Shown here: positions 46,236 to 55,528 of the stretch, one piece after another
Layout: every line of letters starts with the position of its first letter
Position numbering within the stretch: the stretch's first letter is position 1
DNA from: an uncultured Bacteroidota bacterium
GTDB taxonomy: Bacteria; Bacteroidota; Bacteroidia; 2-12-FULL-35-15
Direction of reading: 5' to 3'
DNA length: 64,000 nt
NCBI GenBank assembly: GCA_903926385.1
Contig: CAIYIS010000083.1
Span: 1 to 64,000 of the forward strand
Notes under the pieces: generated by a model
What the model saw: the letters and a program-made list of their open reading frames with translations, nothing else
Database searches by the model: none
Told to the model about the DNA's origin: nothing
Translations under genes and position numbers: made by a program

Positions 46236-47441
46236 TTATGACTCCTTTACTCCTTTTGCACAAAGAACAGCTCCGCCCAAAGTAAGCAAGGCTGCCGCAG
46301 CAAAGGGAGCTCCCGGAAAGAATACCGGAGTGTTCTCTCTGGTAAAAAAATAAAAAAGATTAGTCATTAACAGTGGAGAAATAATGGTAGAAACACTCAT
46401 CAATGCGGTCATCATGCCCTGCAATTCTCCTTGTTCGTTGGCCGGTACTCGTCCCGACAAGATTCCCTGTATAGTTGGTGAAGCTATCCCTCCCAGCGAA
46501 TACACAAAGGTAAATGCATACAACATCCACGACTGATTGGCAAGCGACATTAAGGCAAGTCCCGCGAAATAAAAGGCTAATCCAATGTACACCGCTTTAA
46601 CAGTTCCAAAAGTATTCTTCGCCCATTTTATCAATCCACCCTGAACAATAGAAACCATCACGCCTACAAAAGCCAGTGAATAACCAATTTCACGGTCTGT
46701 CCAGTGATAGGTAAATTTAGTATAGAAAGGCCATACAGCAGGCATCACCTGTCCTGCCAGATAAAGCAGAAACATAGATAAAACAAGGGTACGAATATGT
46801 TTGCTTTTCTTTAACTGAACAAAAGCTCCGAAAGGATTGGCTCGCTTGATATCAAAGGGGCGTCTATTTTCGGGCTTCAACGATTCGGGTAAAATAAAAT
46901 ATCCGTAAAGCCAGTTGATTAATGACAAACAAGCTGCAGCATAAAACGGCATACGTGGCCCGAAACTGCTGAACATTCCGCCTAGCACCGGCCCTATGAT
47001 AAATCCTAAACCAAAAGCGGCTCCCATCATTCCAAAGTTCTGCGCTCTTTTTTCAGGAGGACTTACATCGGCAATGTAGGCAAAACTGGTAGAAAAACTA
47101 GCTCCGCAAATTCCTGCTATTACTCTTCCGACAAATAACAAGGGTAAGGTGTTGGCAAGTGCCAAAAAAAGATAGTCGCATCCCAATCCAAACAGAGAAA
47201 GAAGTAAAACCGGCCTGCGTCCGAATCTGTCGCTGATGCCGCCAAGTACGGGAGCAAAAACAAATTGCATCACGGCATAGGTTGCCATCATATATCCCCC
47301 GTATGTGGTTGCCTGATTAACGCTAACATGTCCCACCTCGCTGATAATACTTGCTATTACCGGCACTATAATACCAATTCCCATGCAATCGATTAACACG
47401 GTGATAAAAATAAAGATAACAGGATTCTTGTTTTGTTTCAT
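46236..47441 (-). CDS. TetA-type MFS multidrug/tetracycline exporter
   Basis: 401 residues from the ATG at 47441, 12 membrane segments. VLIDCMGIGIIVPVIASII is the TetA-type first helix with Asp. GGISDRFGRRPVLLLSLFGLG is motif A, IAGICGASFSTSFAYIADVSPPEKRAQNFGMMGAAFGLGFIIGPVLGG includes motif C. It likely exports a drug or metabolite by proton antiport. The TATATTTG box (47456-47449) is seven nt from the ATG. Upstream of and probably co-transcribed with the acyltransferase gene. Confidence 0.88.
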   Translation of the reverse strand: MKQNKNPVIFIFITVLIDCMGIGIIVPVIASIISEVGHVSVNQATTYGGYMMATYAVMQFVFAPVLGGISDRFGRRPVLLLSLFGLGCDYLFLALANTLPLLFVGRVIAGICGASFSTSFAYIADVSPPEKRAQNFGMMGAAFGLGFIIGPVLGGMFSSFGPRMPFYAAACLSLINWLYGYFILPESLKPENRRPFDIKRANPFGAFVQLKKSKHIRTLVLSMFLLYLAGQVMPAVWPFYTKFTYHWTDREIGYSLAFVGVMVSIVQGGLIKWAKNTFGTVKAVYIGLAFYFAGLALMSLANQSWMLYAFTFVYSLGGIASPTIQGILSGRVPANEQGELQGMMTALMSVSTIISPLLMTNLFYFFTRENTPVFFPGAPFAAAALLTLGGAVLCAKGVKES

Positions 47442-47448
47442 AGGGCGA

Positions 47449-47456
47449 CAAATATA
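47449..47456 (-). promoter_or_regulatory. -7 box TATATTTG of the MFS gene
   Basis: Exact TAnnTTTG match, seven nt before the ATG: another near-leaderless start. Confidence 0.55.
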
Positions 47457-47565
47457 ATTCAATTTTGTTTGCCCCGTCATTTCTGTCTGATTCGGTTCGG
47501 TATTCTATATTTAATTTTATTACTTTAGCAGAAATAAAATTTACGACCATTACAATACTTAATAC

Positions 47566-48843
47566 ATGGAAAACCAAACTCAGATAAAATGCCCCAATTG
47601 TGGCACTGATATAGATGTTCAGGATATCCTGTCGCATCAGCTTGAAGAGAATTTTAAAAAGAAATACAACGAAGCTGTTGCTCAGGAAAGGAAAAAATAT
47701 GACAAGGAATTTGAGGTTCTGACTAAATCAAAAGAGGAATTTGAAATCAAAAAACAGAAGGAGAATGAACTTTTTCAGGAAAAACTGAATGCAAAATTAA
47801 AAGAAGAGAAAGAGCAAATTGAACGAAAACTTAAAACACAATTTAAGGAAGAAAATGCTGAACAGTATGCAATGTTGAATAAAGAACTGAACGAAAAATC
47901 AGAACAGATAAAAGAACTCAACAAAACCAAAGCAGAAATAGAAAAACTTAAACGCGAAAAACTGGAACTGAAAGAATCGATTGAAGCCGAATCGATGAAA
48001 AAGCTGAATCAGTTAATTGGTGAGGAAAAAGAGAAAATCAGAAAATCAGAAGAAGATAAAAACGAATTGCGCTTTAAGGAACTTCAGAAACAACTGGAAG
48101 ACCAAAAAAGATTAACCGAAGAAATGAAGCGCAAACAGGAGCAAGGTTCGATGCAACTGCAGGGCGAAGTGCAGGAACTCGCCATTGAAGAGTGGCTGGC
48201 TTCTCAGTTTCCGCTCGACACCATCGAAGAAATAAAAAAAGGAGCGCGTGGGGGAGATTGCATTCAGATAGTAAACACCCGCTCCCATCAGAATTGTGGC
48301 AGTATTTATTACGAGAGCAAACGCACAAAAGATTTTCAGGCCAACTGGATTGAAAAATTCAAAACCGACATCCGAACTAAAGGGGCAGATATTGGAGTAC
48401 TGGTAACAGATGCCATGCCTACCGACATGGACCGCATGGGAATGAAAGATGGAATATGGATTTGCAGTTTTGATGAATTTAAGGGGCTTTGCTCCGTTCT
48501 CCGCGAATCGATTATTCAAATTAACAATGCTATCAGCTCTCAGGAAAACAAAGGAGATAAGATGCAGATGCTCTACGATTATCTTACCGGAAATACATTT
48601 CGTTTGCAGGTAGAAGCCATTGTAGAAGGATTCTCTCAAATGAAAGCCGACCTCGAAAGCGAAAAAAGAGCCATGCAGCGTATTTGGAAACAACGTGAAA
48701 AACAAATTGAAAAAGTTACCATCAATACGATCGATATGCATGCATCTATAAAAGGAATTGCTGGTAATGCCATACAATCAGTAAAAGCTCTGGAACTGCC
48801 AAACCCATCATTAGATTTTGAAGAGTCCGATACCAAAGAATAA
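47566..48843 (+). CDS. DUF2130 domain protein
   Basis: 425 residues. An N-terminal zinc-ribbon start (IKCPNCGTDIDVQDIL), a long Glu/Lys-rich coiled coil (about 25-200), and the DUF2130 domain (LQGEVQELAIEEWLASQFPLD ... GDCIQIVNTRSHQNCGSIYYESKRTKDFQANWIEKFKTDI ... DIGVLVTDAMP). The domain has a restriction-endonuclease-like core (the E-S-K of YYESKR is compatible with a nuclease active site). Function unproven. Translationally close to the aldehyde dehydrogenase gene (29 bp). Confidence 0.88.
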   Translation: MENQTQIKCPNCGTDIDVQDILSHQLEENFKKKYNEAVAQERKKYDKEFEVLTKSKEEFEIKKQKENELFQEKLNAKLKEEKEQIERKLKTQFKEENAEQYAMLNKELNEKSEQIKELNKTKAEIEKLKREKLELKESIEAESMKKLNQLIGEEKEKIRKSEEDKNELRFKELQKQLEDQKRLTEEMKRKQEQGSMQLQGEVQELAIEEWLASQFPLDTIEEIKKGARGGDCIQIVNTRSHQNCGSIYYESKRTKDFQANWIEKFKTDIRTKGADIGVLVTDAMPTDMDRMGMKDGIWICSFDEFKGLCSVLRESIIQINNAISSQENKGDKMQMLYDYLTGNTFRLQVEAIVEGFSQMKADLESEKRAMQRIWKQREKQIEKVTINTIDMHASIKGIAGNAIQSVKALELPNPSLDFEESDTKE

Positions 48844-48872
48844 GTAGTACACGTTAATTAATCATTCCTCTG

Positions 48873-50237
48873 ATGGATATAGAAAATCTTATAAATAACC
48901 AACGTTCCTATTTTAAGAAAGGTCATACCAAAAGTATTCGTTTTCGACTTGATCAGCTCGAAAAACTGAAAGATGCATTGAAACAAAACGAAGCTTTGAT
49001 GTTCGAATCAATTTACGCTGACTTCAAAAAATCAGCCTTCGAAACATTTACCACAGAACTCGGACTCTTATACAACGATATAAATGTTGCTATTAAAAAC
49101 ACAAGCAAATGGGCAAATAAAAAAAAGGTAAAGAGTAATCTGTTTAATCTGCCATCACGCAATTATATTATTCCTGAACCATTGGGTGTTTGTTTGGTTA
49201 TCGGAGCCTGGAATTACCCGTTTCAACTTTCTTTTGCACCGGTCATTTCAGCAATAGCTGCTGGCAATACAGTTATTTTAAAACCCTCTGAAATTGCAAA
49301 TCATTCAAGCAATGCAATTGCTAAAATAGTGAATGAAAATTTCCCACCAGAGTTTTTCCATGTAATAGAAGGAGGAATAAAAGAAACAGGAGAGTTACTT
49401 CAACAGAAATTTGATAAAATATTTTTCACAGGCAGCACAACAGTAGGAAGAATAGTATATGAAGCCGCGGCCAAACACCTCACACCGGTCACACTTGAAC
49501 TAGGAGGCAAAAGTCCTGCCATCGTAACGAAAGACTGCAACCTAAAGATTACTTGTAAAAGAATTGCATGGGCCAAATTTCTGAACGCTGGGCAAACATG
49601 CATTGCCCCTGACTATGTACTGGTGGATGAAAACATCAAAGATGAATTTCTGAAAACATTAAAAGAGTGTATTGTTTCTGCCAACTATTCTTTCCAAAAC
49701 GAGAACTATGTTCAGATTATAAATGAGCGAAACTTCAATCGCCTCACCGAATTGATTGATGCATCAAAAGTATATTACGGAGGCAAAACGGAAATTACAG
49801 AGCGATACATCGAGCCTACTGTTTTAACCAATATAACCTTTGATGACAAAATAATGAAGGACGAGATATTCGGCCCTATCCTGCCCGTACTCTCCTACCG
49901 TTCTCTTGATACTGCTATACAGCAAATAGTCGACAAACCAAAACCATTGGCCTGTTATGTATTTACCAACAACAACAAAATAAAAAACAAAATCCTTTCT
50001 GAAATTTCTTTCGGGGGAGGCGCAGTAAATGATGCATTGATGCATGTTTCGAATGACAATCTTCCTTTTGGGGGAGTTGGAGAAAGCGGAACAGGCAGTT
50101 ATCACGGAGAAGCGGGATTTATTACTTTTTCGCATTACAAAAGCATTCTTGAAAAACCATTGTGGCTCGAACCCCAATTAAAGTACCCTCCTTATTCCAA
50201 TTGGAAATTAAAATTCATTAAGTGGATGTGCCGTTAA
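48873..50237 (+). CDS. Aldehyde dehydrogenase
   Basis: 454 residues, short class 3-like form. VIGAWNYPFQLSFAPVISAIAAGNTVILKPSE binds the coenzyme, FTGSTTVGRIVYEAAAKH continues it, TLELGGKSPAIV holds the general-base Glu, and NAGQTCIAPDYVLVD the nucleophile Cys (~242). VNDALMHVSNDNLPFGGVGESGTGSYHGEAGF is the C-terminal signature of class 3 fatty-aldehyde-type enzymes, which often carry a C-terminal hydrophobic tail. It oxidises aldehydes to acids; substrate not assigned. Confidence 0.92.
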   Translation: MDIENLINNQRSYFKKGHTKSIRFRLDQLEKLKDALKQNEALMFESIYADFKKSAFETFTTELGLLYNDINVAIKNTSKWANKKKVKSNLFNLPSRNYIIPEPLGVCLVIGAWNYPFQLSFAPVISAIAAGNTVILKPSEIANHSSNAIAKIVNENFPPEFFHVIEGGIKETGELLQQKFDKIFFTGSTTVGRIVYEAAAKHLTPVTLELGGKSPAIVTKDCNLKITCKRIAWAKFLNAGQTCIAPDYVLVDENIKDEFLKTLKECIVSANYSFQNENYVQIINERNFNRLTELIDASKVYYGGKTEITERYIEPTVLTNITFDDKIMKDEIFGPILPVLSYRSLDTAIQQIVDKPKPLACYVFTNNNKIKNKILSEISFGGGAVNDALMHVSNDNLPFGGVGESGTGSYHGEAGFITFSHYKSILEKPLWLEPQLKYPPYSNWKLKFIKWMCR

Positions 50238-50325
50238 AACCCAAGCCAGCAAGAGTCTCTGAACACTCAACCTCTTCAAAAACCAACACCACCATACCCG
50301 ATTAAAGTGCTATACTTTGAGTAAG

Positions 50326-50360
50326 TACTATATTATGTATAGTAAATACCAATACCTTTG
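50326..50360 (+). promoter_or_regulatory. Palindrome plus -7 box upstream of yceI
   Basis: TACTATA-TTATG-TATAGTA (50326-50344) is a perfect 7-bp dyad of the size bound by MarR-type regulators. It ends eight nt before a TACCTTTG box (50353-50360), where a -33 element would be. No regulator gene adjoins, so the binding factor is unknown. Confidence 0.55.
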
Positions 50361-50489
50361 TACCGTCTTTTTGAAGTTGTGGCATGGTAGCAAAAGATTG
50401 TATTATTGAGCATCAATGAAACCTAAAAGAAGAAACAAATAAGTATTAATCAAATAATAAAATTAAAAATAACAAACACAAAATGGTCG

Positions 50490-51005
50490 ATGGACCCAAC
50501 CCATTCCGAAATTCAATTTAAAGTAAAACACTTAATGATTTCCTCAGTAACCGGACAATTCAGCACTTTTGAAGGTAATGTAGAAACAAACGGAGAAGAT
50601 TTAAGTACCGCTAAAGTTCACTTTTCGGCTGACATTAACTCTATCACTACAAACAACGAACAACGTGATGGGCACTTAAACACTGGTGATTTTTTTGATG
50701 CAGAAAATTTCCCAAAACTTAATTTTGAAGGAGACAAACTTGAAAAAGTGGATGAAGAAAACTATAAACTACATGGAACTCTTACTATGCGTGGTGTAAG
50801 TAAACCAGTTGTTCTGGATGCTGAATTTGGCGGAAAAACAGTTGACCCATGGGGATTTACTCGAATCGGATTTTCAGTTTCAGGAAAAATTAACCGTAAA
50901 GATTTTGGAGTTAACTTTAGTATGGTTTCTGAAACAGGAGGAATATTGCTAGGGGAAGAAGTGAAATCACTAGCAAATGCTGAGTTTGTTATGCAAAAAG
51001 CATAA
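50490..51005 (+). CDS. YceI family protein, start codon anomaly
   Basis: 171 residues from the first in-frame ATG (50490). MDPTHSEIQFKVKHLMISSVTGQF is the YceI opening, with GHLNTGDFFDAENFPKLNFEG and SVSGKINRKDFGVNFSM the other blocks; family members bind isoprenoid-like lipids in a beta-barrel. The usual N-terminus (M-TNTKWS before DPTHSEI) is encoded upstream in frame, but its expected ATG is ATA at 50469-50471. Either ATA is used, or the protein starts at 50490 and lacks the conserved Trp strand. No signal peptide in either reading, so cytoplasmic. Confidence 0.85.
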   Translation: MDPTHSEIQFKVKHLMISSVTGQFSTFEGNVETNGEDLSTAKVHFSADINSITTNNEQRDGHLNTGDFFDAENFPKLNFEGDKLEKVDEENYKLHGTLTMRGVSKPVVLDAEFGGKTVDPWGFTRIGFSVSGKINRKDFGVNFSMVSETGGILLGEEVKSLANAEFVMQKA

Positions 51006-51050
51006 GTCCGAATAGTGTATAAATAGTAACTAGAATTAGTTACTATTATC

Positions 51051-51096
51051 AACAAACAAAAAAGTCCCGCCAAATGGCGGGACTTTTTGTTTGTTT
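51051..51096. terminator. Bidirectional terminator between yceI and the HU gene
   Basis: Near-perfect long stem AACAAACAAAAAAGTCCCGCC / GGCGGGACTTTTTGTTTGTT with a 4-nt loop; A and T tracts on both sides serve both convergent genes. Confidence 0.9.
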
Positions 51097-51108
51097 TAAA
51101 GAATCAGT

Positions 51109-51384
51109 TTATTTGTTAACTGTTTTCTTTAAATCAGCGCCAGCTTTAAATTTCGCTACTTTTTTAGCAGAAATTTTAATAGCTTTTCCTGTTTGAGGGT
51201 TGCGGCCAGTTCGTGCAGCTCTTTTTGCTACAGAGAAAGAACCAAATCCTACTAATGCAACTCTGTCGCCTTTTTTAAGCGCTTTTGAAGTTGCATTTAC
51301 AAAAGCATCAAGTGCTCTTGTTGCATCTGCTTTAGTCAATTTTGACTCAGCTGCGATTGCGTCTACTAATTCTGATTTGTTCAT
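51109..51384 (-). CDS. hup: HU family DNA-binding protein
   Basis: 91 residues, the classic HU length. [28 protein letters not shown] forms the dimer helices, [27 protein letters not shown] is the beta-arm with the RNPQTG tip that kinks DNA, and [11 protein letters not shown] ends the fold. Abundant nucleoid protein. The TATCTTTG box at 51433-51426 on the minus strand drives it. It is a candidate for interaction with the 21-bp phased arrays, by inference only. Confidence 0.95.
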   Translation of the reverse strand: MNKSELVDAIAAESKLTKADATRALDAFVNATSKALKKGDRVALVGFGSFSVAKRAARTGRNPQTGKAIKISAKKVAKFKAGADLKKTVNK

Positions 51385-51729
51385 GTTTTTTTGTTTTTTT
51401 AGTTAAACATTTATTAATTATCGACACAAAGATAATATATATATTGATACGAAAGCATTTCGAAGGCATATATTTTTACTTTAACCACCCTTATTGATTT
51501 TTACAGCACCTCACCTTTGTATTCCTTTTATATCAACATTATTTATACTTCCACACTACAAAACACCATATTAATAATCATTCAAAACCAATATCACTCC
51601 AAATACACCATATATATAGAGATTTAAGATTCATTTAATTCAGATATGATTTCGACAAATTAAAAGAGGAATTATTGTAATAAAGGGAGGGTTTAAATTT
51701 ATTACCCTAATAGGATGAAGAAATCTGAT
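51385..51729. other. Intergenic region between HU and the histidine kinase
   Basis: Holds the HU promoter (TATCTTTG at 51433-51426, minus strand) and an A-rich leader. The rest is AT-rich sequence in which I see no gene, repeat or terminator. Confidence 0.6.
51426..51433 (-). promoter_or_regulatory. -7 box TATCTTTG of the HU gene
   Basis: Exact TAnnTTTG match, 41 nt upstream of the ATG at 51384. Confidence 0.65.
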
Positions 51730-53109
51730 TTAAAAATCGATTTGAATAAGCGTCCCTTTATCCGATTTGATATGAATAACGCCTTCTAATTGTTCCACCA
51801 ACGAATGAATTAATTGCATACCTAGTGTTTTAGCGTGCACCAAATCCGGCTCCTGTATAAAACCGATACCATCATCTGTTACAGTAAGCCTATACTTCCT
51901 GTTTTTACTTTTAATATTATCCGTAAATGTAATTTGGATATTTCCGTTTCGTTTGCCCTCAAAGGCATACTTAAACGCATTCGAGAGAATCTCATTTAAA
52001 ATAAGTCCGCAGGGGATTGCATTATTTATATCCAAGACATCTTTTTTCAAATTAAGTTTAACCTCCACCTTAATATTCTTTTTCATATTATATGAATACT
52101 TTAAAGAATTGATAAGAGAATTGAAATACTTGCTTACAGGAATATGCGAAAAATCATTAGACCTGTAAAGCAAATCATGAACAGAAGCCATGGAACGTAT
52201 TCGGTCAATACTCTCCTTGAACTTATAATGTATGGTCGGGTCGGAAATAGTATCGAGTTGCAAATTAAGTAGGCTGGAAATTATCTGCATATTATTTTTT
52301 ACACGATGATGAATCTCCTTTAACAGAAGTTCTTTTTCTGTAAGTGAAGATGCCAATTTCTCTTCCATTATTTTACGTTGAAGAAAAGTTGGTATTTCCA
52401 GTTCGTCCTTCCGAATGTCTGGATATTCCTGCAAATATTGATGAATGCGATCGGGGGGGGCCATTATGAAGCTACACTCGGCATCTCCTCTCGCTTTACA
52501 AGTAATTTCTACAGCAGTAAGTTTAATACCGAAACTATGTTCGCACCACCCGCTGGAATAACCTGAATTCATAACACATACAGGCTGTTCCGATTTCTTT
52601 CCGGCTTTTATCCAACTATCGGCTTCAAATGAATAGGGATGTGAATACCTGAGTATAAAATTCTTGTTGGGCATAGGGTTGCTATCTTGATGAATTTGCA
52701 CCTGAGCCCACCCTGTGTATGCAAAATGTATAGGGCCTGCGGATAATAAATCCATTGGATTTTTCAGGCTCATTAATCTTTTAAAGTTAGCAGCATCTTC
52801 TACCCCTATGAGATGAGCTAAATCGAATAAAATATTTTTACCTATAGCCATAGCTTCCTTTTCACCACGGTCGCGGTAGTATTTCATAATACCTTCAAGA
52901 AATTCAATGGAAAGAGCAGATGCTCTAAGAAGTAAATAACGTTGGCCGGAGATTTCTATCGTACCGTTTTCAGGATTAAGTTCTAAACTTTTGTGATACT
53001 TGCCTACATTCGCTTCAGCCTTGTCAAACAAGAATTGTAACGCTTCGGGAACAATTACAGTTCGCAACCGTTTGGGCTTTTCGCCAACCGTCTTTTTGAA
53101 TTCAGCCAA
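51730..53109 (-). CDS. Sensor histidine kinase with XylR-N/V4R sensor domain (frameshift at the start)
   Basis: 459 residues read from TTG 53109. Residues ~15-225 form an activator-type sensor domain with a V4R block ([39 protein letters not shown]), where small hydrophobic or aromatic ligands bind. A HisKA_2 domain follows ([21 protein letters not shown], phospho-His ~270), then a HATPase domain ([20 protein letters not shown]). No membrane segment, so a soluble kinase. Upstream, an ATG at 53168 opens a matching coiled-coil start in another frame, joined by a run of seven A; see findings. No response regulator is adjacent. Confidence 0.85.
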   Translation of the reverse strand: MAEFKKTVGEKPKRLRTVIVPEALQFLFDKAEANVGKYHKSLELNPENGTIEISGQRYLLLRASALSIEFLEGIMKYYRDRGEKEAMAIGKNILFDLAHLIGVEDAANFKRLMSLKNPMDLLSAGPIHFAYTGWAQVQIHQDSNPMPNKNFILRYSHPYSFEADSWIKAGKKSEQPVCVMNSGYSSGWCEHSFGIKLTAVEITCKARGDAECSFIMAPPDRIHQYLQEYPDIRKDELEIPTFLQRKIMEEKLASSLTEKELLLKEIHHRVKNNMQIISSLLNLQLDTISDPTIHYKFKESIDRIRSMASVHDLLYRSNDFSHIPVSKYFNSLINSLKYSYNMKKNIKVEVKLNLKKDVLDINNAIPCGLILNEILSNAFKYAFEGKRNGNIQITFTDNIKSKNRKYRLTVTDDGIGFIQEPDLVHAKTLGMQLIHSLVEQLEGVIHIKSDKGTLIQIDF

Positions 53110-53110
53110 C

Positions 53111-53168
53111 TTTTTTTAAGAGACCTGATTTCTGCTTTTAACCTTTCTGTTTCACTTTTTTCTCCCAT
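53111..53168 (-). other. Out-of-frame N-terminal segment of the histidine kinase
   Basis: From the ATG at 53168 the minus strand reads [19 protein letters not shown] and then meets seven A (53117-53111). A shift of -1 there joins it to [16 protein letters not shown] of the main frame, extending one charged coiled coil. Without the shift the frame hits a stop a few codons later. So the annotated TTG start is probably not the original one. Confidence 0.65.
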
Positions 53169-53306
53169 TTCACCAAAAATAAAATGTTATCGAGATACTT
53201 GTCAAGAATAATGGTAGCACAAATGTAACACTTAAATTTAACATTATCTGAGTAATACTAAAACTCCTGCATGACATAAAATTCCAAGTTGCTTTCTTAT
53301 TGTGGT

Positions 53307-53314
53307 TATCTTTG
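53307..53314 (+). promoter_or_regulatory. -7 box TATCTTTG of the DUF983 gene
   Basis: Exact TAnnTTTG match 13 nt before the ATG at 53328; upstream of it, the ATG candidate at 53289 would precede transcription start. Confidence 0.6.
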
Positions 53315-53327
53315 CAAAAATTATTTT

Positions 53328-53747
53328 ATGTCAAATTTCAAATCTGCTGTTTACAGCATTACCCGTAACAAATGTCCACGATGTCACCAAGGAGATTTCT
53401 TTTTGGAAAAAAATCCTTATAAATTGTCACGTTTTGATAAAATGTACAAGAGGTGCAGTGTCTGCAACGAAGATTTTGAGCGCGAAACAGGCTATTATTA
53501 TGGCGCTATGTATTTGAGTTATGGTATTACTGTAGTTTTTGGTGTTCTCGTTTTTACAGTAATGTGTGCTTTATTAAACTTCGACTCAACAACCTTCTTA
53601 ATTGTATTTGCTATTTTGCAAATATCATTGATGCCCATTTTTTATCGTGTATCCCGCCTTTCGTGGATCAATATTTTTGTGAAGTACAACGCCAATTTTG
53701 TTCCGCTTCCCAAGAAAAAAGAAGAAGCCATTATTTCCGAATTCTGA
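53328..53747 (+). CDS. DUF983 family membrane protein
   Basis: 139 residues from the ATG at 53328. NKCPRCHQGDFF and KRCSVCNEDFERETGYYYGAMYLSYG are the family hallmarks: two Cys-x-x-Cys pairs forming a zinc ribbon, then two membrane segments (about 65-85 and 90-110). The family is uncharacterised. Convergent with the hydrolase-like membrane gene 27 bp away. Confidence 0.88.
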   Translation: MSNFKSAVYSITRNKCPRCHQGDFFLEKNPYKLSRFDKMYKRCSVCNEDFERETGYYYGAMYLSYGITVVFGVLVFTVMCALLNFDSTTFLIVFAILQISLMPIFYRVSRLSWINIFVKYNANFVPLPKKKEEAIISEF

Positions 53748-53774
53748 AAAACTCCTTCAGATTGAAATCATTTT

Positions 53775-54785
53775 TTAACGCCCTTTTATCCTATTTACAA
53801 GAGCCAGAAAGGCATCACCAAAAGAAGTTTTAAATCTGCTCCTGTTCAGAGCCATCGAATTATCGGCATTCTTATTCAATTTATATGAAAAAACAAATGC
53901 CGAATCGGGTGCGTCCCAACCGCCAAGCTGCCCAAACCGAATATCATTAAAATATATGCTACTTTCATGCTTCGACATACAATAGTACCCTTTAGAAAAC
54001 CGTTTCAATAATTTTACTTCACTATCATTTTCGTATGGTTTCAGGAGGTCATCTTTTTTGTTGACATGAAAATACTTGATATCATTTGTCCGGTCGAATA
54101 GAGAATAATATCCAAACCAAAAACCAGTACTATCGCTAGCGTAAGCCGTCCATAAAATGTTATTGAGTGGTGTGGGTGTTGTTACCAAATCAGTAGTCAC
54201 TAACTTTTGCTTTTCCAGCCCAGCTCTCATTTGGTAGGTTACATACATTTTATTGACTAACGTGAAAACAAGGTAGCAACTACTAATTACCAGCCCTATT
54301 TTATTCCATTTTTTTCTTCTTCCGGAACTGTTCTTGGCAATAAGCGCAACCAATAAACAAAACATGAATGGGAGTGTATAAAACACATCCGCCACGAAAA
54401 TAGAATTAAACGCCACCCGATACGTGCTGAATGGTTCCAGCCATCCTGTTCCGTATGCGGTAAATGAGTCTATCAAAATATGAGTAAACATACCAAGAAA
54501 AAACAACAAAGTCCATTCACCTCTGCTAACACATCTACTCTTTGCCCACCTTGAAAGTACATACCCCAAAACTAACGACATCACCCCCACAAACAGGAAT
54601 GAATGGGTAATACCTCGGTGTACAAGTAATTGTTGTGCATTAGTCACACAAGGCGAAGCAAAAACATCGAAATCAGGAATGGTGTCGGCAAGAGCCCCCC
54701 AAAACATAGCCCGTCTACCAATTTTCTTTCCTAAAACAGCCTCACCAATGGCTGCACCTAAAACTATATGTGTTAACGAATCCAT
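53775..54785 (-). CDS. YdjM/YfhO-type metal-dependent hydrolase-like membrane protein
   Basis: 336 residues. MDSLTHIVLGAAIGEA, GALADTIPDFDV, HRGITHSFLF and GMFTHILIDSFTAYGT carry the conserved His and Asp residues of the LexA-regulated/membrane-bound hydrolase family (COG1988). About four membrane segments are in the N-terminal half; a ~150-residue soluble C-terminal part is lineage-specific. Catalytic activity is predicted from the His/Asp set only. TATCTTTG at 54808-54801 is its -7 box. Confidence 0.85.
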   Translation of the reverse strand: MDSLTHIVLGAAIGEAVLGKKIGRRAMFWGALADTIPDFDVFASPCVTNAQQLLVHRGITHSFLFVGVMSLVLGYVLSRWAKSRCVSRGEWTLLFFLGMFTHILIDSFTAYGTGWLEPFSTYRVAFNSIFVADVFYTLPFMFCLLVALIAKNSSGRRKKWNKIGLVISSCYLVFTLVNKMYVTYQMRAGLEKQKLVTTDLVTTPTPLNNILWTAYASDSTGFWFGYYSLFDRTNDIKYFHVNKKDDLLKPYENDSEVKLLKRFSKGYYCMSKHESSIYFNDIRFGQLGGWDAPDSAFVFSYKLNKNADNSMALNRSRFKTSFGDAFLALVNRIKGR

Positions 54786-54800
54786 TCAAAAAAATTTTCG

Positions 54801-54808
54801 CAAAGATA
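54801..54808 (-). promoter_or_regulatory. -7 box TATCTTTG
   Basis: Exact TAnnTTTG match on the minus strand, 15 nt before the ATG at 54785. Confidence 0.6.
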
Positions 54809-55528
54809 GAAACTTAAGTTAGCAACTCTTTATTTACTATTTATTGATGCAATATCATTCATGAGGCGTGGAATCCCCAGCGGCATTGTATCTTGTTAAT
54901 TTTTAAGCGTATTATTTCATCTTTTTTTACGAAAGAAGGAAAATTGTGTTCAAATTCGAATTCCGCAATCCGCTAAATTTTTATTTAAACACCCAAAAAC
55001 ACCATTTCTTTAAATGTTTCAACTTTTGTACAAATGATTGTACAATTTGTACAGATGATTGTACAATTTGTATAAGTCACTATACTATTTGTACAAATGA
55101 TTATACAATTTGTACAAATGTCGATTTCTCACATTTACAAATCTCTTTTTCTCATTTAAAAGACTAGTAATGACAGCCATTACTTGCATATTCTTGTTCG
55201 GAAGATGATTGGAAATTGCAATAAGGACCTATCCGAGTATTTAATGTCAATAGAAAGAAAATAGAAATAGAATCCTTATTAATGAGGTACTGAAATTCAC
55301 TCTAAGTATTTTGAGCTGAAGATTCGAGAGATTATTAATTTTATCTGAATTCATTTTGAGTGAATTGAAATCAAAATAATTTTACAACAAAATATTTTTT
55401 ACTTTTACTACCTATATTTACACTAATATAATAATTCGAGAATTAAGAAAGAAATTATAGATAGAAACACTAACTTTTCTTGTCTGTAATTGCTTACAAT
55501 TCAACACAAAACCCTTAACTTTAAACTT
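54809..55528. other. Intergenic region with 21-bp array 5 and dyads
   Basis: No gene is seen in ~720 bp. Besides array 5 it contains AGTAATG-ACAGC-CATTACT (about 55166-55184) and a wide AATTCACTC / GAGTGAATT dyad (about 55294-55376). A TATATTTA box near 55411 may drive the transporter gene at 55529. Confidence 0.6.
55017..55125. repeat. 21-bp tandem array 5 (about 5 units, GTACA-phased)
   Basis: Five units with core TTTGTACAAATGATTGTACA and period 21 bp. Each unit has two GTACA boxes alternately 12 and 9 bp apart, that is, close to one per helical turn. The first two units contain the 8-bp palindrome TTGTACAA. Read as protein it gives a heptapeptide repeat (CTND-TI-type), but there is no start or promoter for it. 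Confidence 0.88.

Noticed and set aside
47566-48843. Restriction enzyme of a defence system
   Set aside because: DUF2130 has a nuclease-like core, but there is no methyltransferase or other defence gene beside it and an aldehyde dehydrogenase follows.
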